A DNA stretch of 64,000 bases from Cellulomonas sp. KRMCY2 (GTDB taxonomy: Bacteria; Actinomycetota; Actinomycetes; Actinomycetales; Cellulomonadaceae), in contig NZ_JAGF01000001.1 of NCBI RefSeq assembly GCF_000526515.1, positions 868,001 through 932,000 of the forward strand, written 5' to 3'. Below the pieces are notes generated by a model that ran no database searches, was not told the origin of the DNA, and saw only the letters and a program-made list of their open reading frames with translations. This document shows, piece by piece, positions 51,163-60,033 of this stretch. Position 1 is the first letter of the stretch. Each line of letters starts with the position of its first letter. The translations under genes were made by a program, and so were the position numbers.

Positions 51163-52839
51163 GTGGAGCAGGTAGTCGCACCGCCGGCGACGTCGACCGT
51201 CGCCGCCGAGCTGATGTCGGCGATCCTTGCCCTGGCCGGCGACCTGGACACCCCGAGTCTGCTCGAGCGGTTCGTCGCAGCCAGCACCTCCCTGACCGGC
51301 GCCCGGTTCGGTGCGATCAACATCGTCGACGAGGACGGGGCGTCGACCACGTTCGTGCAGAGCGGCGTCGACCCCCGGACCGCGGCGGCGCTGGGGCACC
51401 CACCACATGCACGAGGAGTGCTCGGCCAGATCCCGGACGAGGGCGTGCTGCGGCTCGCCGACCTGCGCTCGCATCCTGCCTTCCAGGGGCTGCCCGCCGG
51501 GCACCCTCCGATGGGCTCCTTCCTGGGTGCCGCCGTGCGGGTGCGCGGCGAGCGGTACGGGACGCTGTACCTCTCGGAGAAGGACGGCGGGTTCGACGAC
51601 CAGGACGAGTCGGTGGTCCTCTCCCTCGCGGCCGCGGCCGCCGTCGCCGTCCAGAACTCCCAGCTGTACGCCCTCGAGCGCCGCCAGCAGCAGTGGCAGG
51701 CCGCCGGCCAGGCGATCACGACCATGCTCCTGGAGGGCGCCGACCAGGAGGACGTCCTGGAACGCATCGCCGCAGCCGCCCAGGACATCGACGGCGCCGA
51801 CAGTGCCGCCCTCGCACTGCCCGGGCCCGAGGGCGAGCTTCTGCTGGAGATCGTGACCGGTACCGGGCAGCAGGCTCTGCTCGGCCTGGACGTGTCCGCC
51901 GACGCCTGCGTGCGTGCGGCGTTCGACGTGGGGGCGGGGCAGATCGTCGCGTCGCTGACCACCACGGCCGTGAGCGGACCACTCGGGCGTTACGGGCCGG
52001 CCCTGTTCGCCCCGATGCATGCCGCGGGTCAGGGGATCGGCGTGCTCCTGCTGCTCCGGCCCCCCGGCGCGGCGCCCTTCACCGCGGACGACCTCGCGAT
52101 GTCGCAGACGTTCGCCTCCCAGGCCGCCCTGGCGTTCGTCCTGGCCGACGCCCAACGGTTGCGCGGGCGGGCCGTCCTGCACGACGAACGCACCCGGATC
52201 GCGCGGGACCTGCACGACATGGCGATCCAGCAGCTGTTCGCCGCAGGCATGCAGCTGGAGGGCGCACGCCGCAGCGCCCAGGACCCGGTCTCGCCGGCCA
52301 TGGCCAAGGTGCTCGAGTCCGCGGTCGATCACGTGGACGCGGGCATCCGCCAGATCCGGGTGATCGTGCGCACCCTGGACGACCCCGGGGCAACGATCCC
52401 CCTGGTCGAACGGGTGCAGGCCGAGGTGGAGCTCGCGCACAGCTCACTGGGCTTCGCCCCCACGATGACCATCAGCGTCGACGGCCGGCTCGTGCACACC
52501 GACGACGCCGACCCGGCCGAGTGGCGCACGATCGACGACCTCGTCGCGCCGGGCCGCGCGAACAACGTCGTCGCGGTCGTCCGTGAAGGTCTGTCGAACG
52601 TGGCTCGGCACGCCCGGTCCGGGTCCGTCGCCGTCCGGCTCCTGGTGACCTCGGGCCCGCTGGGGTCGATCGCGGTCGAGGTGGAGGACGACGGTGTCGG
52701 TGTTCCGCCGGCGCCCACGCGGGCGTCCGGCACGAAGAACCTCGCCGAGCGGGCGCACGAGTCGGGCGGGACGTTCTCGCTGCTGCGACCGGCGTCGGGC
52801 CGTGGCGCACTGCTGCGCTGGACCGCAGCCCTCGACTGA
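51163..52839 (+). CDS. DosS/DevS-like sensor histidine kinase (GAF-GAF-HisKA_3-HATPase)
   Basis: 558 residues, soluble. GAF-A at about 20-165 with HPPMGSFLGAAVRVR, the signature of the DosS/DosT group; the His in GHPPM corresponds to the region of the heme ligand in mycobacterial DosS, though heme binding here is only inferred. GAF-B at about 175-330. Dimerisation helix with phospho-acceptor His in ARDLHDMAIQQLF (near 349), then ATPase domain (EGLSNVARHA; VEDDGVGVP; GTKNLAERA). Likely senses redox, oxygen or nitric oxide. Start GTG at 51163 has GGAGGG upstream and leaves the DosR-like box outside the coding region. Confidence 0.87.
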   Translation: MEQVVAPPATSTVAAELMSAILALAGDLDTPSLLERFVAASTSLTGARFGAINIVDEDGASTTFVQSGVDPRTAAALGHPPHARGVLGQIPDEGVLRLADLRSHPAFQGLPAGHPPMGSFLGAAVRVRGERYGTLYLSEKDGGFDDQDESVVLSLAAAAAVAVQNSQLYALERRQQQWQAAGQAITTMLLEGADQEDVLERIAAAAQDIDGADSAALALPGPEGELLLEIVTGTGQQALLGLDVSADACVRAAFDVGAGQIVASLTTTAVSGPLGRYGPALFAPMHAAGQGIGVLLLLRPPGAAPFTADDLAMSQTFASQAALAFVLADAQRLRGRAVLHDERTRIARDLHDMAIQQLFAAGMQLEGARRSAQDPVSPAMAKVLESAVDHVDAGIRQIRVIVRTLDDPGATIPLVERVQAEVELAHSSLGFAPTMTISVDGRLVHTDDADPAEWRTIDDLVAPGRANNVVAVVREGLSNVARHARSGSVAVRLLVTSGPLGSIAVEVEDDGVGVPPAPTRASGTKNLAERAHESGGTFSLLRPASGRGALLRWTAALD

Positions 52840-52979
52840 CGGCACGACGTCCGGGGGGAGCCCTCAGATCCGGTCGGGCCGACCGTCGCCCGCCGCTCTG
52901 CGCGAGTGACGCTCGAGGAACGCGGACACCTCGTTCTCGTCCGCCGCCGGGTCTCGGGCGCGCCTGCTCGCCGACGAGT

Positions 52980-53005
52980 GCAACGTTTCGGCCGCGCTTC
53001 CCGTC
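52980..53005 (+). promoter_or_regulatory. Candidate ECF-type promoter for the sigma factor operon
   Basis: GCAACG (52980-52985) and CGTC (53002-53005), 17 nt apart counted from AAC, match the AAC / CGTC pattern of ECF sigma promoters. It lies 44 nt upstream of the SigE-type gene, consistent with autoregulation. Confidence 0.5.
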
Positions 53006-53048
53006 CTTGGGGGTGGAAGGTATGCACCACCACCGGTGAGAGGGCCAC

Positions 53049-53597
53049 ATGGATGACATGCGTCAGCGCAGCGACGACGTCATGGCGGTCCTGGCGCATG
53101 AGCGCGGCCGGGCGCTCAACGCCTACGCGTACCTGCTGACCGGTGACCTGCGGGACGCCGAGGACCTGGTGCAGGACGCCCTGGTCAAGACGTTCGTCCG
53201 CGGTCGGCACTTCGAGATCTCGTCGGCCGAGGGGTATGTGCGGACGGCGATCCTCACCACGTGGATCGACGCGTATCGCCGGCGCCGGCAGTGGGAGCGG
53301 GTGCGGCACCTGCTGGTCCGGGGCGAGCGTCAGGACGGACCGGCCGACGAGGTGGGTGTGCGCAGCGACGTCCGTGCGGCGCTCGGTCGGCTGGCGCCCC
53401 AGCAGCGCGCATGCGTGGTGCTGCGCTACTACGACGACCTCACGGTCGGTGAGATCGCGGACCTGCTGGGCCTCGCGGACGGGACCGTGAAGCGCTACCT
53501 CAGCCTCGCCGTCGGACGCCTGGAGACCCTGCTCGGACCGCTCGCCCCACCTGTCACCGACCAGCCCGTCCTCGTGAACGAGGGAGACGTGCGATGA
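53049..53597 (+). CDS. SigE-type ECF RNA polymerase sigma factor
   Basis: 182 residues. Region 2 at about 18-75 (LNAYAYLLTGDLRDAEDLVQDALVKTF) and region 4 at about 110-160 (LAPQQRACVVLRYYDDLTVGEIADLLGLADGTVK) without region 3, as in ECF factors of the actinobacterial SigE family. GAGAGGG precedes the ATG at 53049. The stop overlaps the next ATG (ATGA), coupling it to a membrane protein that may hold it inactive. An AAC/CGTC promoter lies upstream. Confidence 0.9.
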   Translation: MDDMRQRSDDVMAVLAHERGRALNAYAYLLTGDLRDAEDLVQDALVKTFVRGRHFEISSAEGYVRTAILTTWIDAYRRRRQWERVRHLLVRGERQDGPADEVGVRSDVRAALGRLAPQQRACVVLRYYDDLTVGEIADLLGLADGTVKRYLSLAVGRLETLLGPLAPPVTDQPVLVNEGDVR

Positions 53598-54808
53598 GCA
53601 TGGACTTCGGACAAGCCCTGCGGGACATCACGGCGGGCGCGGCTGACGCAACCCGCCCGGTCGACGTGGACCGCGCACGGTCGAAGGTGCGCCGGCGCCG
53701 CACACAGGCTGTCGTCTTCCGCTCCGCAGGCGGGCTGGCGGCGCTCGGCGCGGTCGTCACGGCCGTGGCTCTGGTGGGCGGTCACGCCCCGGCAGACGTC
53801 TCACCCGTCGCACCCGTGGTCACCGCGACCCCGGCGCCGACGGGCTCCTCGACGTCCGACGGGACGCTGTGCGGAACCGTCTACGCGCTGGACGAGACGG
53901 ACGCCCCGGACATCGAGGTGCAGGGCGCGGTCGTCGTCGGCACGCTGGACCCGGAGACCGCCGGGTTCGAGTGGGGCAACAACGTCGGGTCGACGCTGTT
54001 GGTCAACGTGGTCACCACGTCGGACGTGCCCGGAGGCGAGTTCGACGGGGGTGACCGCTCCGGGGTGACGACGATGCTGGTGGGTCCGGACGGGACGGTG
54101 GCGTTCTGGACCGATCCCGCGAACCAGCTGCAGGTCGAGGCCACGGACGGCAGCGGGGGGATCTCGCCGGACGGGCTCTTCGACGCAGTGGACTGCCGGA
54201 CGGGACGTCCGCTGACCGGCACGTACCGCGCGTACGCCACCACGACCACCGACGGCACAGACGGCGGGGAGACGCTGGAGCTGGCGCCGGTCAGCTTCGA
54301 GCCGGGCAGTGGCCAGATGGCGGGGCAGTGGCCCGACCTGGTGCCCGCGTGCGGCCGCCCGGCGCCGGCCGATCTGCTCGCCGGAGATGTGGACGCCGAC
54401 TTCGACGTCACGCTCGACCCGGGCATCGACCTCGACGACGTCGAGCGGGGCCTTCACGTGGACGTGACCGTGACGGCCACCGGTCCTGGCCGGCTGACGG
54501 GACTAGTGCCGCAGACCCTGCACGCCATGCTCGTCGACCGCGACGGCATGGTCGTGAGCCGGCTGTACGACCCCACCCGGGAGGAGTTCGACTCGGGCGC
54601 CACGTTCGACGTCGGCCAGGGCGAGTCGTTCTCCGCCGAGGTCTACCAGTGGTTTGCGTCCTGCCCCGACGCCGACAGGTACGGGAACGTCCGTGGCGGC
54701 ACGTACGACCTGTACGTCTACGCGGTGATCCTCGCCTCCGCCGGCCCCGACCTTTCCCCGGCGCCCAGGGTCGCGATCGGAGGGCCGTTCCCGATCACGC
54801 TCCCGTAG
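53594..54808 (+). CDS. Single-pass membrane protein, putative anti-sigma partner
   Basis: 404 residues. About 40 cytoplasmic residues (FGQALRDITAGAADATRPVDVDRARSKVRRRRTQ) precede one membrane helix (about 46-64), then a large extracytoplasmic beta-rich domain with Thr/Asp-rich segments and several Cys. Arrangement and 4-nt overlap with the ECF gene fit a membrane anti-sigma factor or a signal receptor; no zinc-binding HxxxCxxC motif is visible, so it is not a ZAS-type protein. Ligand unknown. Confidence 0.7.
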   Translation: MSMDFGQALRDITAGAADATRPVDVDRARSKVRRRRTQAVVFRSAGGLAALGAVVTAVALVGGHAPADVSPVAPVVTATPAPTGSSTSDGTLCGTVYALDETDAPDIEVQGAVVVGTLDPETAGFEWGNNVGSTLLVNVVTTSDVPGGEFDGGDRSGVTTMLVGPDGTVAFWTDPANQLQVEATDGSGGISPDGLFDAVDCRTGRPLTGTYRAYATTTTDGTDGGETLELAPVSFEPGSGQMAGQWPDLVPACGRPAPADLLAGDVDADFDVTLDPGIDLDDVERGLHVDVTVTATGPGRLTGLVPQTLHAMLVDRDGMVVSRLYDPTREEFDSGATFDVGQGESFSAEVYQWFASCPDADRYGNVRGGTYDLYVYAVILASAGPDLSPAPRVAIGGPFPITLP

Positions 54809-55016
54809 CCGCGCGAGGACGCGACTCGGGCGACACGGGCGCTGTCCCGGACCCTCCGGATCGCGCCAGACCCGAGTCGGGCGTGATCACCCTGGTGACT
54901 GCACCGCCCCAGCGAGGCGGTACCTTCGATCTCGTCGGCAGCAGCGGGCCCGCGTGCAGCTGCGAACGACAAGGGTGTTGTCCGGAGCATTCCACGAGTG
55001 AATCCACTCATCACCC

Positions 55017-55089
55017 GGGCCTCTAGCTCAATCGGTAGAGCTGCGGACTTTTAATCCGTAGGTTGTGGGTTCGAGCCCCACGGGGCCCA
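55017..55089 (+). tRNA. tRNA-Lys (anticodon UUU)
   Basis: All arms fold: acceptor GGGCCTC with GGGGCCC (one G-U), D-arm GCTC/GAGC, anticodon stem with loop CTTTTAA (anticodon TTT), and T-arm GTGGG TTCGAGC CCCAC. Discriminator A at 55089; the CCA end is not encoded (ACCT follows). It marks the boundary to an element-rich stretch downstream, as tRNA genes often do for integrated islands. Confidence 0.96.
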
Positions 55090-55152
55090 CCTGACCTGCA
55101 CTAACGCTCGCCCTCGGCACTTCGAGCGCGCGCTTCCCTGGTGTAGTCACTA

Positions 55153-56331
55153 GTAGCGTGTCGCCTCTAATCTGATGGGTATGTGTGGTCCGCTGTTCCG
55201 GTTGGTACTCGACCAGAAGGAGTTGACAGCGTGCCTCGTCCAAAGGAGTTCACGGTCTCCTTGAGTGCTGGGGATCGTGCGAAGCTGACCAAGGTGGTCT
55301 CGTCGGGGAAACATCCTGCCCGGATGATCACCCGGGCCCGGGTGTTGCTGGCCTTGGACGAGTCGGGCGGGCCGGCGCCGGAGCGTCGGGTGGTGGCCGA
55401 ACGGGTCGGTGCGTCGGAGAGCACGGTGTATCTGGTCGCGAAGGCGTTCACGACGCATGCCGGTCGGGTCGAGGAGGTGATCACGCGCAAGAAGCGGACC
55501 ACGCCGCCGGTGGAGCCGAAGGTGACCGGTGACGTCGAGGCCCGGGTGATCGCGTTGGCGTGCAGCCAGCCGCCGGCGGGACGTCAGCGGTGGACGCTGC
55601 GGTTGCTGGAGAGACAGGTGGCCTTGACCGAGGGGATACCGCCGATGGACCACTCCACGATCGGGCGGGTCCTACAAAGGGGGCGCATAAGCCTCATCTG
55701 AAGGCGTGCTGGGCGTCTACGCCCGCCCCTACGACCGGGCCTACCCCGTGGTTGTCATGGACGAGAAGCCACTGCAGCCGCTCGACGACGCCAGGCCCGG
55801 CACGCCGGCTGCGCCCGGGCGGATGGCCCGGCAGGACTCCGAGTACATCCGCTGCGGCACCTGCTCGATCTTCGTGTGGGTCGAACCGCTGCGCGGTTGG
55901 CGCCGCGCCTACGCCGAGTCCACCCGCACCCGAGTCGACTGGGCCGACGGCGTCGACCATCTCCTGAACGTCGACTACCCCGAGGCGGACAAGGTCGTAC
56001 TCGTCATGGACAACCTCAATACCCACTCGATCGCCTCCCTCTACCAGGCATTCCCGCCGGAGAAGGCCTACGCCCTGGCAGGCAGGTTGGAGATCCACCA
56101 CACCCCCAAGCACGGGTCATGGCTCAACATCGCCGAGATCGAACTGTCCTGCTTGACCAAGCAATGCCTCGGCCGACGCATCGCCGACCTCGATGTCCTC
56201 AACGACGAACTCACCGCCTGGGCCAGCGCCACCAACGCCGACGAGCGCCAAGTGGACTGGAGGTTCACCACCAGCGACGCCCGCATCAAACTCCGGCACC
56301 TATACCCAACCCTTTAGAAGCGACAGTCTAC
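55153..56331 (+). mobile_element. IS630-family insertion sequence, degraded (1179 bp)
   Basis: Terminal inverted repeats begin GTAGCGTGTCGCCTCTAA at 55153 and, on the other strand, GTAGACTGTCGCTTCTAA from 56331 (23 of 30 match), with GGGTAT shared farther in. TA dinucleotides flank both ends (55151-55152, 56332-56333), as expected for IS630/Tc1-like target duplication. It carries one transposase that is interrupted. It lies 63 nt after tRNA-Lys. Confidence 0.85.
55231..56317 (+). pseudogene. IS630 family transposase, disrupted
   Basis: The N-terminal half (GTG 55231; FTVSLSAGDRAKL, RVLLALDESG, helix-turn-helix VGASESTVYLVAKAF) runs in one frame to a stop near 55701. [12 protein letters not shown] then follows in the -1 frame (slip near CAAAGGGGG, 55675-55683), and [21 protein letters not shown] in a third frame from about 55709. 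Roughly 20-25 residues normally found between CW and VYARPYD are missing, so a deletion is likely. The DDE triad itself is present ([22 protein letters not shown]). The first shift may be programmed, but the deletion makes an active enzyme unlikely. Confidence 0.8.
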
Positions 56332-56395
56332 TAGGCGGCCCGCCTCGTCGTCCGTCTCGGCTCTCGCTATCTCGGTGACCTCGAGCCCTGGGCCA

Positions 56396-56881
56396 TCAGA
56401 CGGCGGGCGCCCGGCCCTCGCCCCTGGCGCGCGCCCGGTAGCCGCGCGCCTTGGCGAGGTTCCCGCAGTCGGCCATCGCGCACCAGACCCGTGACCGGTT
56501 GCGTGAGCGATCGAAGAAGGCCTGCTGGCAGTCGTCAGCGGGGCAGAGCCTGAGCCGATCCCATGACCCGGTCAGGACAAGCGCTGCGCCCGCTGCCAGG
56601 ACCGCCTCGACCACGGTCACCGGTGCTGGGCGTGGACCTTCGCCGGCGGCCAGGACGACCGGGACCCGCGACGCGAAGGTCGGCGCCGCCACGCCCAGGA
56701 GGCTCGCCCGGACGGCCGCCCGCAGCGCTCCGGCCTCGGCCGCGCTACCGGGGTCGAGGCATCGCGCACGGCCCCAACCGGCGTAGGCAGCACGGTCGTC
56801 GAGCAGATCCGCCCCGTGCTCCACGTCGAGGGTGTTGAGGAAGTCCACCAGGAGCGTCACCTGCTCCGTCATCTGCCCCAT
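56396..56881 (-). CDS. CGNR zinc-finger domain transcriptional regulator
   Basis: 161 residues. The N-terminal ABATE-like domain (LLVDFLNTLDVEHGADLLDD) is followed by the CGNR zinc finger, LRLCPADDCQQAFFDRSRNRSRVWCAMADCGNLAKAR, with four Cys. Such proteins bind DNA and often sit next to the transporter they control. The EamA gene diverges from it across 72 bp with a small palindrome, which supports local regulation. ATG at 56881 follows GAGAGG. Confidence 0.88.
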   Translation of the reverse strand: MGQMTEQVTLLVDFLNTLDVEHGADLLDDRAAYAGWGRARCLDPGSAAEAGALRAAVRASLLGVAAPTFASRVPVVLAAGEGPRPAPVTVVEAVLAAGAALVLTGSWDRLRLCPADDCQQAFFDRSRNRSRVWCAMADCGNLAKARGYRARARGEGRAPAV

Positions 56882-56941
56882 CCCGGACCTCTCACCGACC
56901 GGTGTGCACTGCCGGCACCCGATGTCACCAGTGTACGCGAT

Positions 56942-56955
56942 ATGGTGGTTACCAT
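56942..56955. promoter_or_regulatory. Small palindrome ATGGT-N4-ACCAT in the CGNR/EamA intergenic region
   Basis: ATGGT (56942-56946) and ACCAT (56951-56955) form an inverted repeat that ends in the ATG of the EamA gene. It could be an operator for the divergent CGNR regulator or chance; the GGTGG inside it doubles as the ribosome site. Confidence 0.3.
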
Positions 56956-57850
56956 GCTGCTGGTCGTCCTGATCTCCGTCGCCTCGAGCCTGCTCTACGG
57001 GGTGTCCGACTTCCTCGGCGCGCTCGCCGCCCGGCGGTCACCGGTACTGGTCGTCACAGCACTCGCCTACCTGTTCGCCACGCTTGCCCTGACCGCGGGC
57101 GTCCTCATCGTGCCGGGAGCGTGGACGTCGGCCAGTATCCTCGCCGGCGTCGCGGCCGGAGTCAGCGCCCTTGTCGGGTTCACGACCTTCTACGCCGCGA
57201 TGGCCGCCGGACCCATCAGCCTCCTCTCGCCCCCCATCGCGATGCTGGAGTCCGCCGTGCCCATCGCCGTCGCGCTGGCCCTCGGCGAACGGCTGACGGG
57301 TGTCGGCTGGCTGGGCGTGACGGCCGCGATCGGCGCCGCCCTGCTCCTCGGCGTCCCGCGTGAGGCGCGCCAGCAGGGCGTCGACCTCCGCGCGCTCGCT
57401 CTCTCCACGGTCGCCGGTGTGAGCCTCGGGCTGTCCATCATCGCCCTGGATGCGGCCCCGGCCGGATCGGGTCTCGGCCCTGTGCTCGTGGAGGTCGTCA
57501 GCGGTCTGCTGCTGCTTGGGCTCGCCCTGCTGGTCCTCGTCCTGCTCCGCGGGACGAGGGTCCGGGTCACCTGGCTGGACGGTCACGGGGCCTCAGTCGA
57601 TTCCCGGCACCACCGGTCGCGCACTGCGCTTCTCGCCGCGAGTGCCGGTCTGGTGCTCGGCGTCGCGAATGCGCTCCTCATGCTCGCCCTGCGGGACGGC
57701 GAGCTCAGCGTCGTCGCCGTCGTCGCCGGCCTCTACCCCTTGGCCACGATCGTGCTGGCCCGCGTGGTGCTCCGCGAGCGACTGTCGCGCAGCCAGGGTG
57801 TCGGGATCGCGCTGGCCCTGGCCGCGTGCGGCCTGCTCACGGCCGGCTGA
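56954..57850 (+). CDS. EamA/DMT family transporter
   Basis: 298 residues with about ten membrane helices in two EamA repeats (GVSDFLGALAARRSPVLVV; AALALGERLTG-type and later LYPLATIVLARVVLRERLSRSQGVGIALAL). DMT exporters move amino acids, nucleotides or drugs. The ATG at 56954 has GGTGG 5 nt upstream; an ATG at 56942 would add four residues. Likely controlled by the divergent CGNR regulator. Confidence 0.88.
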   Translation: MLLVVLISVASSLLYGVSDFLGALAARRSPVLVVTALAYLFATLALTAGVLIVPGAWTSASILAGVAAGVSALVGFTTFYAAMAAGPISLLSPPIAMLESAVPIAVALALGERLTGVGWLGVTAAIGAALLLGVPREARQQGVDLRALALSTVAGVSLGLSIIALDAAPAGSGLGPVLVEVVSGLLLLGLALLVLVLLRGTRVRVTWLDGHGASVDSRHHRSRTALLAASAGLVLGVANALLMLALRDGELSVVAVVAGLYPLATIVLARVVLRERLSRSQGVGIALALAACGLLTAG

Positions 57851-58015
57851 TCGGTGCGGCGCCGCTAGCTGTGCGGGCTGCGTGACGCCGCAGCGCTGCG
57901 GTCACGCGCGACGACACGTTCCCGCGCGCCGGCGTCGGCGCGAGCGGTTGCCGGTCGCAGTCGGGCCAGCGCGTCGTCGTGGTTCTGGGTGGATTGGGCT
58001 GTACGCCTTGTTGTC

Positions 58016-58936
58016 ATGATCACGGCAGACCTGCAGTTCGACCACGGTCGTGTCCGCTTGGACTTCGACGATGTGCACCTCATCCGAGGCATTGGGGTGC
58101 ACGCGCTCTCGCTGTCGTATCGGTCATCGGCTGATTGGCTCCCGATGGCCGACGGCACGCGTACACAAGCAGCGATGCTCACCGGGTACGTGCGCGCGGG
58201 CGCGACAGTCGCGTGGCTGGGCGCCATCGCCCCGACCGCAGTTGTGCTGCGCGAACGCGGCGGAACCGGATCGGTTCTGGTCACGCTCAGCGAAGAGCAG
58301 ATCGACGCCCTCGGCCGCGAACCCGGCCGGGACGTCGAGCTCCGGTTCACGCTCCAGCTCTCGTTGGTCAGACCCCCTCCGGGCGTGCACCCGGTAGCAG
58401 AGACCGAGGTCGGCTACCGGATCCCGGCTCATCGGTGGTCCGCAATGCTCGACGAGCTCGGGACTGCTCTCGCGATCTACCTTCGCGTGCCGGCTCCGTT
58501 AGGCGCGAGAGCAACGACAGACCTCGGCGAAGCGCCTTCGCTCACGCGGGCGACGACTCGACTGCGTGAGGCGCATGACCGGGCCCGCGACCAGCAATGG
58601 GCGGGCGCGGTGTCCACCTGTAGATCTGCGCTCGAAGAACTGCGCAGGCTCATCGACCTGCCGGCCGAGAGCCGCACGCACGAGACCAAGCCGCGAAACC
58701 GGGCCGAGGATGAGCGGTGGGCGGCGCTCTACTACGCGGTCAAGGGCTTGGCGGACGCGGCGAGTCACAACGATGCCATCACCAGTGAGTTCCGGTGGAG
58801 CCGAGCGGGCGCGGACGCGGTCATCGCTTCGACGGGCGCGTTGCTCGCGCACTACAGCGATCCCACCGTGGCGGTCGGACCGCGCGGTGGTTCACCGGCC
58901 GCCGACACCTCGACCGCCGGAGGAGCTACTAGCTAG
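58016..58936 (+). CDS. Hypothetical protein, two-part architecture
   Basis: 306 residues. The first half is beta-rich (MITADLQFDHGRVRLDFDDVHLI; VAWLGAIAPTAVVLRER; VELRFTLQLSLVRPPPGV) and contains no transmembrane helix. The second half is helical (TTRLREAHDRARDQQWAGAVSTCRSALEELRRLID; WAALYYAVKGLADAASHND) and reminds me of the helical end domains of uncharacterised proteins found with defence genes, resembling HEPN-type bundles, but no RxxxxH catalytic motif is visible. Alternative GTG start at 57989. Sits between EamA and a broken DUF1016 gene; base use is slightly less GC-rich than the left part of the window. Confidence 0.65.
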   Translation: MITADLQFDHGRVRLDFDDVHLIRGIGVHALSLSYRSSADWLPMADGTRTQAAMLTGYVRAGATVAWLGAIAPTAVVLRERGGTGSVLVTLSEEQIDALGREPGRDVELRFTLQLSLVRPPPGVHPVAETEVGYRIPAHRWSAMLDELGTALAIYLRVPAPLGARATTDLGEAPSLTRATTRLREAHDRARDQQWAGAVSTCRSALEELRRLIDLPAESRTHETKPRNRAEDERWAALYYAVKGLADAASHNDAITSEFRWSRAGADAVIASTGALLAHYSDPTVAVGPRGGSPAADTSTAGGATS

Positions 58937-58990
58937 GGGTCGGCGCCTATCGCGCTGGGCGTGGAGCGGTCCCGGGAGGAGGGGCCGTGG

Positions 58991-60007
58991 CTACTCGGGG
59001 TCGGTGACGTCCGTGATGAGGTCGGCGAGCTCGGCGCTGCTGGGCAGGGCGGCGCGCAGGTCGGCGGGCAGGGTGCGGTCGGTGGTGTAGGTGGCGACGG
59101 CCAGGGCCGCGTCGACGGTGCGTAGGGCGTACTCGACGACGACGTCATCGCGGTGGCCGGCGAGCAGGATGCCGATCGTGGGGCCGTCGCCGTGCTCGGG
59201 TCGACGCAGTTGCTCGTCGACGGCGGTGACGTAGAAGGAGAGCTTGCCGAGGTGCTCGGGCTCGACCGGGCCGACCTTGAGCTCGAAGACGATGAACCGG
59301 CGCAGGCCGAGGTGGAAGAAGATCAGATCGGCGAAGAACTCCCGGTCGCCGACCGGGAGGCGGTACTGGCGGCCGACGAACGCGAATCCCTGGCCGAGCT
59401 CGGTGAGAAACGCACTGAGCTTGGCGACGAGGGCGTTCTCGAGCTGGCGTTCGGAATGGGCGGGGTCGAGGGCGAGGAACTCCAGGTCGTAGGGGTCGGC
59501 GAGCACCTCGCGGACGAGATCCTGTTCGCCAACTGGCACCGTGGCGGTGAAGTTGTCCGGCGCCTGCCCGACCCGCTGGAAGCGGTCAGCGCCGATGTGG
59601 TGGGTGAGCACGGAGCGGGACCACCCGTATCGGGTGGCCTGTTCGACGTACCAGGCCCGCGCTGCGGGGTCGGGGACCTGGCACATCAGGACGGTGAGGT
59701 GACCTCAGGGGAGTCCTGCAACAGCTGTTGCACGATCGCGGGTGGGGTAGGCCTCGGCCAGGGCCCGCATGTACCAGAGGTTGCGTGGGGACCAGCCGCG
59801 CATACCGGGGAACTGGGCGGCGAGGTCGGCGGCGAGCCGGTCGATGATCGTGGCGCCCCAGCCCTCCTGCTGTTGACGTTCCAGGATGAGCTGGCCGATA
59901 CGCCAGTAGAGCAGCGTGCGCTCGGCGTTGACCGCCCGACCGGCCCGGATCCGCGCCGCGCGGACCTCCGCCAGGACCTCCTCGAGCAGTTGCCGGTAGT
60001 CGGTCAT
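58991..60007 (-). pseudogene. PDDEXK nuclease DUF1016 (YhcG-like), inactivated
   Basis: Over 339 codons the pieces of a full DUF1016 protein are present: N-terminal helical part (LLYWRIGQLILERQQQEGWGATIIDRLAADL...GWSPRNLWYMR) and C-terminal nuclease (FADLIFFHLGLRRFIVFELKVG, the D-x-ELK catalytic core; SFYVTAVDEQLR). Between them the reading shifts: conserved AIVQQLLQD is in a second frame, and a TGA replaces the Trp of the LPWGH motif before GHLTVLMCQVPDP resumes. A 1-nt insertion, a compensating 1-nt deletion and a nonsense change would explain it, all near 59690-59750. The remaining pieces from ATG 60007 and ATG 59686 are unlikely to act alone. Confidence 0.8.
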
Positions 60008-60033
60008 CGACCGGTCGCGGCCGGGCGTCAGGC

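Noticed and set aside
54809-55016. Terminator after the anti-sigma-like gene
   Set aside because: ACTCGGG/CCCGAGT halves are far apart and TCACC-CT-GGTGA is short; no convincing stem-loop with tail.
56380-56395. Partial match to the tRNA-Lys T-arm (TCGAGCCC) as an attachment-site repeat
   Set aside because: Only 8-9 bases agree, too short in a GC-rich genome to call an att site.
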